DNA from: an uncultured Cellulophaga sp.
GTDB lineage: Bacteria > Bacteroidota > Bacteroidia > Flavobacteriales > Flavobacteriaceae
Assembly: GCA_947496695.1 (NCBI GenBank)
Contig: CANMEI010000006.1
Coordinates: 62,001 to 126,000 of the forward strand
DNA: 64,000 bases
Reading direction: 5' to 3'
The notes beneath the pieces are model-generated. The model was not told the origin of the DNA, did not search any database, and saw only the letters and a program-made list of their open reading frames with translations. Shown here one piece after another: positions 58,189 to 64,000 of the stretch. Numbering within the stretch: the first letter of the stretch is position 1; every line of letters starts with the position of its first letter. The position numbers and the translations under genes were made by a program.

Positions 58189-59487
58189 ATGAGCGCATTA
58201 AATATTCCTAAAAGTAGTTTTCCTAGAGTTATAATAATAGGTGGAGGTTTTGCTGGCATTGCGCTAGCAAAAGAATTAAGTAAGAAAGAAGTACAAGTTG
58301 TTCTTTTAGATAAGAATAACTACCATACTTTTCAACCTTTGTTGTATCAAGTAGCTACTGGTGGTTTAGAGCCAGATTCTATCGCATACCCAATTCGTAA
58401 AATTTTACAAGACTATCCTAATTTTTTCTTTAGACTAGCCAATGTTGAAGAGGTTAAAATCGAAGAAAAATTACTGCAGACAAATATTGGACCAATTTCT
58501 TATGATTATTTAGTATTGGCAACAGGAGCCGAAACAAACTTTTTTGGCAACAAAGAGATTGAAAAAAACGGAATGGTAATGAAAACTATTCCGGAGTCAT
58601 TAAACTTAAGAAGTATGATTCTTGAGAATTTTGAACAAGCGTTATTAACTGATGATTTACACCAACGTGATGCATTAATGAATTTTGTTATTGTAGGTGG
58701 TGGGCCAACAGGGGTAGAGTTGGCAGGGGCATTAGCTGAAATTAAAAAAGGAATTTTACCTAAAGATTATCCGGATTTAGATACCCGAAGAGCGCAAATA
58801 AATTTAGTGCAGTCTGGAGATCGAATTCTGAAAGAGATGAGCTCTAAAGCATCAGAAAAAGCAGAAGATTTTTTAGAGAAATTAGGCGTTCAAGTTTGGA
58901 AAAACACACGTGTTGTTTCTTATGATGGCAAATTAGCTACTACAAAAACGGAACTCTCTTTTGAGTGTGCTACATTAATTTGGGCCGCAGGAGTAAAGGG
59001 TGCTTCTATAAAAGGTTTAGATGCAGCTGAGTTGTTGGTTAGAGGTAACAGGATAAAAGTAAACGAGTTCAACCAAGTTGTTGGCCACGATACTATTTTT
59101 GCGTTAGGTGATGTAGCAGGAATGATTACAGAAGACACGCCTATGGGACATCCGATGATGGCACAACCTGCAATACAACAAGGTAAAAATTTAGGGTATA
59201 ATTTAATTCGTCTTTTAGAAAATAAGCCATTAGAGCCATTTATATATAAAGACAAAGGGAGTATGGCAACTGTGGGGAGAAATAAAGCAGTTGTAGATAT
59301 GAAAAACTATAAATTTCAAGGTGTTTTTGCTTGGTTTGTTTGGATGTTTGTACACCTTTTCTTTTTAATAGGGTTTAGAAATAGAATGATAGTTTTTGTA
59401 AACTGGGTGTATAATTACATTCGTTTTGACCGTGAAGCTCGTTTAATAATTAGACCTTATCAAAGAGATTATGATAGGTTTAGGTAA
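58189..59487 (+). CDS. Type II NADH dehydrogenase (NDH-2)
   Basis: 432 aa from the ATG at 58189; a TTG start at 58171 is not needed. FAD binding is VIIIGGGFAGIALAKEL, followed by NYHTFQPLLYQVATGGLEP. NADH binding is NFVIVGGGPTGVELAGALAE, then ALGDVAGMI (FAD). A C-terminal hydrophobic helix (VFAWFVWMFVHLFFLIGFRN) anchors it to the inner membrane. It passes electrons from NADH to quinone without pumping. TAAATTTG at 58176-58183 could be a promoter box very close to the ATG. Confidence 0.94.
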   Translation: MSALNIPKSSFPRVIIIGGGFAGIALAKELSKKEVQVVLLDKNNYHTFQPLLYQVATGGLEPDSIAYPIRKILQDYPNFFFRLANVEEVKIEEKLLQTNIGPISYDYLVLATGAETNFFGNKEIEKNGMVMKTIPESLNLRSMILENFEQALLTDDLHQRDALMNFVIVGGGPTGVELAGALAEIKKGILPKDYPDLDTRRAQINLVQSGDRILKEMSSKASEKAEDFLEKLGVQVWKNTRVVSYDGKLATTKTELSFECATLIWAAGVKGASIKGLDAAELLVRGNRIKVNEFNQVVGHDTIFALGDVAGMITEDTPMGHPMMAQPAIQQGKNLGYNLIRLLENKPLEPFIYKDKGSMATVGRNKAVVDMKNYKFQGVFAWFVWMFVHLFFLIGFRNRMIVFVNWVYNYIRFDREARLIIRPYQRDYDRFR

Positions 59488-59610
59488 CTTAAGTTTTCAT
59501 TTTTTAAATACAGGTAAAGTTATATTGTTAAATCTTGGCTAATATTCTGATGTTTTGTTTTTTGAGTAGGTTTTTACTTACTTTTAAATTGTAGCCAAAA
59601 CAATTTCAGT

Positions 59611-60099
59611 ATGTTAAAGTTATTTGTTTCACTTGTTTTATTTAGTAGTTGTGTTGTTTTTAGTCAATCTAAAAGCAGTAACAATCATATATTTAATATA
59701 GAGTCTGTATATATTAACTCTTTCGGTTATACGGGTTATGCTAATGATGAACAGCATTCTAATTTTACAGTAGATTGGAGAGTAAATAAGAACAATATTT
59801 TAATGATTAATGGAAATTATGACACCTATTCATTAGGTGATATATCAAAATTTCAATTAGTATATAAGAAAAAAATTACCGATAAATTAAGTGCATTTAC
59901 AGGTTACGAAAAAAGTATGCAACGAGATGTTTTTAGTGGTAATACTTCTGAAAATTCAAATGCAGTAATTGGTTTAGGTTATGATGTTCAAGATAATATG
60001 TCAATACAAGTTATAAATCAAACACGTATTGGGAATCAAAATTCTTCTAATTTAGATATTGGTAGTTTATTAAAACTAGGCACTAAACTTAAATTCTAA
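59611..60099 (+). CDS. Small secreted beta-barrel-like protein, 162 aa
   Basis: 162 aa. The signal peptide ends CVVFSQ. The mature chain alternates short polar and hydrophobic strands (FTVDWRVNKNNILMINGNYD, LSAFTGYEKSMQRD, NAVIGLGYDVQDNMSIQVIN) and ends LKLGTKLKF, with a terminal Phe as in outer-membrane barrels. It is probably an eight-strand barrel of unknown role. It faces xerD with a 8-nt gap between stops. Confidence 0.7.
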   Translation: MLKLFVSLVLFSSCVVFSQSKSSNNHIFNIESVYINSFGYTGYANDEQHSNFTVDWRVNKNNILMINGNYDTYSLGDISKFQLVYKKKITDKLSAFTGYEKSMQRDVFSGNTSENSNAVIGLGYDVQDNMSIQVINQTRIGNQNSSNLDIGSLLKLGTKLKF

Positions 60100-60107
60100 T
60101 TGATTTT

Positions 60108-61004
60108 TTATTTTCTTGGATGAAATTTGTTTAATACATCCGCTAAGTGAGTTCTATCTACATGCATATAAACTTCGGTAGTTGTAATACTTTCATGCCC
60201 CAACATTTGTTGTATAGCTCTTAAATCAGCACCATTTTGTAATAAATGTGTTGCAAAAGAATGTCTAAAGGTATGCGGACTAATGGTTTTTTTAAGCTCT
60301 ATTTTTTTTGCTAATTGTTTTATGATTGTGAAAATCATGGCTCGTGTTAATTGTCTGCCACGTCTATTTAAAAAAAGAATATCATCAAATCCTTTTTGAA
60401 TGTTTAGATGTACTCTTTTTTCGTTTTTGTATATAGTAATATATTTTTTATTAATATCACTTATAGGTACAAAACGTTGTTTGTTGCCTTTACCATTGAC
60501 TTTAATAAAATCTTCATCAAAAAATAAATCTGAAATCTGTAATCCGATAAGCTCAGAAACTCTGAGTCCGCAACCGTACAAAGTTTCAAGCATAGCCCTA
60601 TTTCTTTCTCCTTCAGCGGTAGAAAGGTCTATAGCATTTATAAGCTGATTAATTTCATCTTCAGAAAGTGTGTCTGGCAATTTTCTACCAATTTTTGGAG
60701 CTTCAATAAGTTCTAGCGGATTATCTTCTCGGTAATCTTCAAATACTAAATAATTAAAAAAACTTTTTAATCCAGAGATTATTCGGGCTTGAGATCTTGG
60801 ATTTACCTCTTTAGCTACTTCGTAAATAAACTGTTGAACAACTTCCTTTGTGATGTGAATAGGTGAGACTAGTATATTATTTTCTTCTAAGAATAAATTG
60901 AGTTTTTGAATATCTAAACAGTAGTTGGTAATAGAGTTTGTAGCTAAGCCACGTTCAATTTTTAAATAGTTTTGGTAATCCTTAATTGCAATACTCCATT
61001 TCAT
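60108..61004 (-). CDS. xerD: Site-specific tyrosine recombinase XerD
   Basis: 298 aa from the ATG at 61004, the E. coli XerD length (an upstream ATG at 61028 adds eight residues). The N-domain starts MKWSIAIKDYQNYLKIERGL. Catalytic residues: R in LYGCGLRVSELIGLQ, K in VNGKGNKQRFVP, HxxR in PHTFRHSFATHLLQ, H in LGHESITTTEVYMH, and the nucleophile Y in that last block. With XerC it resolves chromosome dimers at dif. No dif site was recognised nearby. Confidence 0.95.
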   Translation of the reverse strand: MKWSIAIKDYQNYLKIERGLATNSITNYCLDIQKLNLFLEENNILVSPIHITKEVVQQFIYEVAKEVNPRSQARIISGLKSFFNYLVFEDYREDNPLELIEAPKIGRKLPDTLSEDEINQLINAIDLSTAEGERNRAMLETLYGCGLRVSELIGLQISDLFFDEDFIKVNGKGNKQRFVPISDINKKYITIYKNEKRVHLNIQKGFDDILFLNRRGRQLTRAMIFTIIKQLAKKIELKKTISPHTFRHSFATHLLQNGADLRAIQQMLGHESITTTEVYMHVDRTHLADVLNKFHPRK

Positions 61005-61156
61005 AGGTTCAAAGATACTATTTTGCATTTTTTAAAATTATATAACTTATATTGATAGTACAAAAGATCATTTTAAAGGTAAATGTTGTTTTTGCTTTGC
61101 GGGTATCTTTAAAAAGGAATAGATTTGAAATTAGAAATAATTTAAACACTATTACA

Positions 61157-61612
61157 ATGAAAAAAATATTATTATTAGCAGCAATATTTACAGTAAGCAT
61201 ACTAAGTGTTAACGCACAATCTACATACAAAACAGCAGTTGGTTTAGGTCTTGACTTTGGATCAGGTTTTACTTTTGTAGGACCCAGTGCTAAATATTTT
61301 TTAGTCGATAATTCAGCAGTACAAGCAGAGCTTATGTTTGAATCTGGTGTTACAGCACTTACAGGTATGTACCAATATCATGGATATATTGACAGTGTCG
61401 AAGGTTTAAATTGGTTTGCTGGTGGTGGTTTTTCTGTTCTTTTTGGTAGCGGAGAAAGTGGATTGGCATTAAGACCAGATGTAGGTTTAGATTATAAAAT
61501 AGACACGGTACCTTTAGTGCTTTCTTTTGATTGGAGGCCTTTTATTGGTTTAAATAATTTATATAGTAAAGTTGGCACATTTGGCTTAGGTGTAAGATAT
61601 GTGATAAACTAA
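61157..61612 (+). CDS. Small outer-membrane barrel protein, 151 aa
   Basis: 151 aa from the ATG at 61157. The signal peptide ends SVNAQ. Eight or so strands follow: TAVGLGLDFGSGFTFVGPSA, SAVQAELMFESGVTALTGMY, LNWFAGGGFSVLFGS, LRPDVGLDYKI, VGTFGLGVRYVIN. The Gly-aromatic alternation and length fit the OmpW/OmpX-like porin-family barrel group. It is followed by a clear terminator at 61641. Confidence 0.8.
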   Translation: MKKILLLAAIFTVSILSVNAQSTYKTAVGLGLDFGSGFTFVGPSAKYFLVDNSAVQAELMFESGVTALTGMYQYHGYIDSVEGLNWFAGGGFSVLFGSGESGLALRPDVGLDYKIDTVPLVLSFDWRPFIGLNNLYSKVGTFGLGVRYVIN

Positions 61613-61640
61613 GCATTTAAAGAAATATTTAAAAATAAAA

Positions 61641-61668
61641 AACCGAGATTTTATATCTCGGTTTTTTT
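61641..61668 (+). terminator. Terminator of the small barrel gene
   Basis: Stem AACCGAGAT / ATCTCGGTT (61641-61649, 61655-61663) with a TTTAT loop and seven T. Confidence 0.92.
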
Positions 61669-61695
61669 ATGCATTTTATTTTATAATTTAGCAAT

Positions 61696-62112
61696 ATGAA
61701 AATATTAATAATTAACGGTCCAAATTTGAATTTATTAGGTAAGCGTGAACCAGAAATATATGGTTCTGATACTTTTGAAGATTATTTCTCAAAACTTCAA
61801 TTCAAATTTAAAAACATTGAATTAGAATATTTTCAATCTAATATTGAAGGAGAACTTATTGGAAAAATACAAGAAGTTGGTTTTTCTTATGATGGTATTG
61901 TATTAAATGCAGCGGCCTATACACATACTTCTGTTGGTATTGGCGATGCTATAAAAGCAATTACAACACCTGTAATTGAAGTGCACATATCAAACACACA
62001 TCAGCGTGAAGAGTTTAGGCACATATCTTATATATCTCCTGTAGCTAAAGGTGTAATTTTAGGTTTTGGTTTACAAAGTTATGATTTAGCTATTCAAAGC
62101 TTTATTGACTAA
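61696..62112 (+). CDS. aroQ: Type II 3-dehydroquinate dehydratase
   Basis: 138 aa. The lid and active Tyr are in NGPNLNLLGKREPEIYGSDT (Y22). Other blocks are FFQSNIEG-type SNIEGELIGKIQE, VLNAAAYTHTSVGIGDAIKA and the catalytic His in EVHISNTHQREEFRHISY. It dehydrates 3-dehydroquinate in the shikimate pathway. The stop is 3 nt from the convergent DUF3817 stop. Confidence 0.96.
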   Translation: MKILIINGPNLNLLGKREPEIYGSDTFEDYFSKLQFKFKNIELEYFQSNIEGELIGKIQEVGFSYDGIVLNAAAYTHTSVGIGDAIKAITTPVIEVHISNTHQREEFRHISYISPVAKGVILGFGLQSYDLAIQSFID

Positions 62113-62115
62113 GCC

Positions 62116-62400
62116 TTATTCCATTAATGGTTTTAAATACTTTTTGTCAATATAAAAAGTAGCAAAAGGGAGTAGAGCTGCAACAAACAATATAATAAAC
62201 CTTTTTAAGGTCCATTTTTTCTCAATACAAAATATAGCAGCTAATGCTACATATGCAATGAATAAAAAGCCATGTGCATAACCAATATAAATATTAGGTT
62301 CACGAATTTGAGCTAAATATTTTAAAGGCATACCTACGCCAAAAAGTAATAAATACGAAATACCTTCTAAAATTGCTGTAAGGCTAAATATTTTGAGCAT
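62116..62400 (-). CDS. DUF3817 membrane protein
   Basis: 94 aa with three spans. The core ILEGISYLLLFGVGMPLKYL and GYAHGFLFIAYVALA is the DUF3817 signature. Function of the family is unknown. It converges on aroQ. Confidence 0.88.
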   Translation of the reverse strand: MLKIFSLTAILEGISYLLLFGVGMPLKYLAQIREPNIYIGYAHGFLFIAYVALAAIFCIEKKWTLKRFIILFVAALLPFATFYIDKKYLKPLME

Positions 62401-62421
62401 ATTTTTTAAATTTTATTGTAA

Positions 62422-62457
62422 AAAAAATGCTGTGGTTTAAAAAGCACAGCATTTTTT
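62422..62457 (-). terminator. Terminator of lpdA
   Basis: Long stem AAAAAATGCTGTG / CACAGCATTTTTT (about 62422-62434, 62445-62457) with a 10-nt loop. The minus strand ends in T residues. It lies 26 nt after the lpdA stop. Confidence 0.88.
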
Positions 62458-62483
62458 AATTTATTTTACACTGGTACTTAATG

Positions 62484-63875
62484 TTATAAGTGAATTACTT
62501 CGTCATAAGCATCAGCAACAGCTTCCATAACCGCTTCACTCATAGTTGGGTGAGGGTGAATAGCTTTTAATATTTCATGACCTGTAGTTTCTAGTTTACG
62601 AGCAACAACAGCTTCTGCAATCATATCAGTAACACCAGCACCAATCATATGACAACCTAACCATTCGCCATATTTAGCATCAAAAATTACTTTTACAAAA
62701 CCTTCTGGAGTTCCACCTGCTTGTGCTTTACCACTTGCAGAAAATGGGAACTTACCAACTTTAATGTCAAACCCTTTTGCTATTGCTTGTTTTTCGGTTA
62801 AACCAACAGAAGCAATTTCAGGAGTAGCATACGTACAACCTGGTATATTACCGTAATCTAAAGGTTCAACATGTAAGTTTGCTAGTTTTTCAACACAAAG
62901 AATACCTTCAGCTGAAGCAACGTGAGCTAAAGCTGGGCCAGGAGTAATATCTCCAATTGCATAGTAACCAGGAATGTTAGTTTGGTAAAAATCATTTACT
63001 AAAACTTTATCACGATCTACAACAATACCAACATCTTCTAAACCAATGTTTTCTATGTTTGTTTTAATACCAACTGCAGAAAGTACAATATCAGCTTCTA
63101 ATTGCTCTTCACCTTTAGCAGTTTTAACTGTAACTTTTACGCCGTCACCAGAAGTATCAACTTTAGTCACTTCAGAAGAAGTCATTATTTTGATACCTGA
63201 TTTTTTAAAGCTACGCTCTAATTGTTTAGAGATATCTTCATCTTCAACAGGAACAATATTTGGTAAATATTCAACAATAGTAACATCAGTACCCATTGAT
63301 TTGTAAAAATATGCAAACTCAACACCTATAGCACCAGAACCAACCACGATCATTTTCTTAGGTTGTTCTTTTAGTGTCATTGCTTGACGGTATCCTATTA
63401 TCTTTTTACCGTCTTGAGGTAAATTAGGTAATACTCTACTTCTTGCTCCAGTAGCAATTACAATATTTTTAGCACTGTATTCAGTTTCTTTACCAGCATC
63501 GTCAGTAACAACTACTTTTTTTCCTGGTTTAATTTTTCCGAAACCATTAATTACTTCAATTTTATTTTTTTTCATTAAAAATTGAACACCTTTGCTCATT
63601 CCATCAGCAACACCACGGCTTCTTTTAACAACCGCATCAAAATCTTTTTCAACATTATCAGCTTTTAAACCGTAATCTTCAGCATGTTGTAAATAGTTAA
63701 ATACTTGAGCAGATTTAAGCAATGCTTTAGTAGGTATACAACCCCAATTCAAGCAAATTCCACCAAGAGATTCTCTCTCAATGATAGCTACTTTAAACCC
63801 TAATTGAGAAGCTCTAATAGCAGTAACATAACCACCTGGTCCACTTCCTAAAACAATAACATCAAAATTGCTCAT
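62484..63875 (-). CDS. lpdA: Dihydrolipoyl dehydrogenase
   Basis: 463 aa from the ATG at 63873-63875; the longer frame to 63911 adds a 12-residue lead unlike the family. FAD loop DVIVLGSGPGGYVTAIRAS, redox pair GGICLNWGCIPTK (C41, C46), NAD loop VVGSGAIGVEFAYF, FAD site AIGDITPGPALAHVAS, and the His-Glu pair IHPHPTMSEAVMEA. E3 subunit of pyruvate and 2-oxoglutarate dehydrogenases. No E1 or E2 gene lies in the window. Confidence 0.97.
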   Translation of the reverse strand: MSNFDVIVLGSGPGGYVTAIRASQLGFKVAIIERESLGGICLNWGCIPTKALLKSAQVFNYLQHAEDYGLKADNVEKDFDAVVKRSRGVADGMSKGVQFLMKKNKIEVINGFGKIKPGKKVVVTDDAGKETEYSAKNIVIATGARSRVLPNLPQDGKKIIGYRQAMTLKEQPKKMIVVGSGAIGVEFAYFYKSMGTDVTIVEYLPNIVPVEDEDISKQLERSFKKSGIKIMTSSEVTKVDTSGDGVKVTVKTAKGEEQLEADIVLSAVGIKTNIENIGLEDVGIVVDRDKVLVNDFYQTNIPGYYAIGDITPGPALAHVASAEGILCVEKLANLHVEPLDYGNIPGCTYATPEIASVGLTEKQAIAKGFDIKVGKFPFSASGKAQAGGTPEGFVKVIFDAKYGEWLGCHMIGAGVTDMIAEAVVARKLETTGHEILKAIHPHPTMSEAVMEAVADAYDEVIHL

Positions 63876-64000
63876 ATTTATATTTTTTGAAAATTTAATT
63901 TGAAGTTGCAAAGTTACGAAACCAAATGCAAAGGCGTAAACAGATTTTAAAAATAAGTAGTCAACCTATTGATAATTCACAATTTTATTTAAATAGAAAT

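Overview
The window reads as chromosome from a marine-type member of the Flavobacteriaceae (Bacteroidota). The DNA is AT-rich, starts lack Shine-Dalgarno-like tracts, and one promoter matches the Flavobacterium form TTG-N18-TAnnTTTG. It carries a PorP/SprF protein, a giant adhesin with a gliding-type C-terminal sorting domain, several SusC-like carboxypeptidase-regulatory N-termini and many short secreted proteins ending their signal peptides in AQ. No rRNA, tRNA, CRISPR array, transposase or prophage was seen.

Layout. 1-7029, minus strand: DEAD-box helicase (cut by the left edge), an RluF-type pseudouridine synthase, an NmrA-type protein with a 66-aa partner, then a tight run of ZIP transporter, cupin lipoprotein, ABC exporter pair, methyltransferase and AraC regulator. 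7149-10870: secreted beta-helix protein, YD-repeat protein, small orphan. 11038-20935: DUF808 protein, then an iron-uptake locus: AraC regulator, two TonB-dependent receptors with near-identical promoters, a DUF4198 protein, two small membrane proteins and a PepSY reductase-like protein. 21166-33631: a 3179-residue T9SS-type adhesin, PorP/SprF and an OmpA/TPR/PD40 protein, ending in a strong terminator. 33726-36417: copper block with a multicopper oxidase fused to a CopB-like barrel and a DUF305 protein. 36632-48155: upp, sbcCD, an Nramp-like transporter and a heparinase II/III-like protein, interrupted three times by a plus-strand cassette.

48462-51558: aspartate dehydrogenase, a small orphan and a DUF262 plus nucleotidyltransferase operon bracketed by inverted palindromes. 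51675-63875: mostly housekeeping genes (TRIC channel, cyclophilin, CoA pyrophosphatase, PlsC, ECF sigma with a membrane partner, M20 amidohydrolase, NDH-2, XerD, AroQ, DUF3817, Lpd).

The least explained signal is the cassette at 37978-38370, 43362-43755 and 47299-47691. Each copy is a conserved leader of about 174 nt followed directly by a 72-aa secreted basic peptide. All three lie against the direction of their neighbours, and the visible homology stops at the stop codon. Second is the DUF262-nucleotidyltransferase pair with its flanking palindromes. Third is a relic of an araC 5' end in front of the second TonB receptor, which records a tandem duplication of a regulator-receptor unit.
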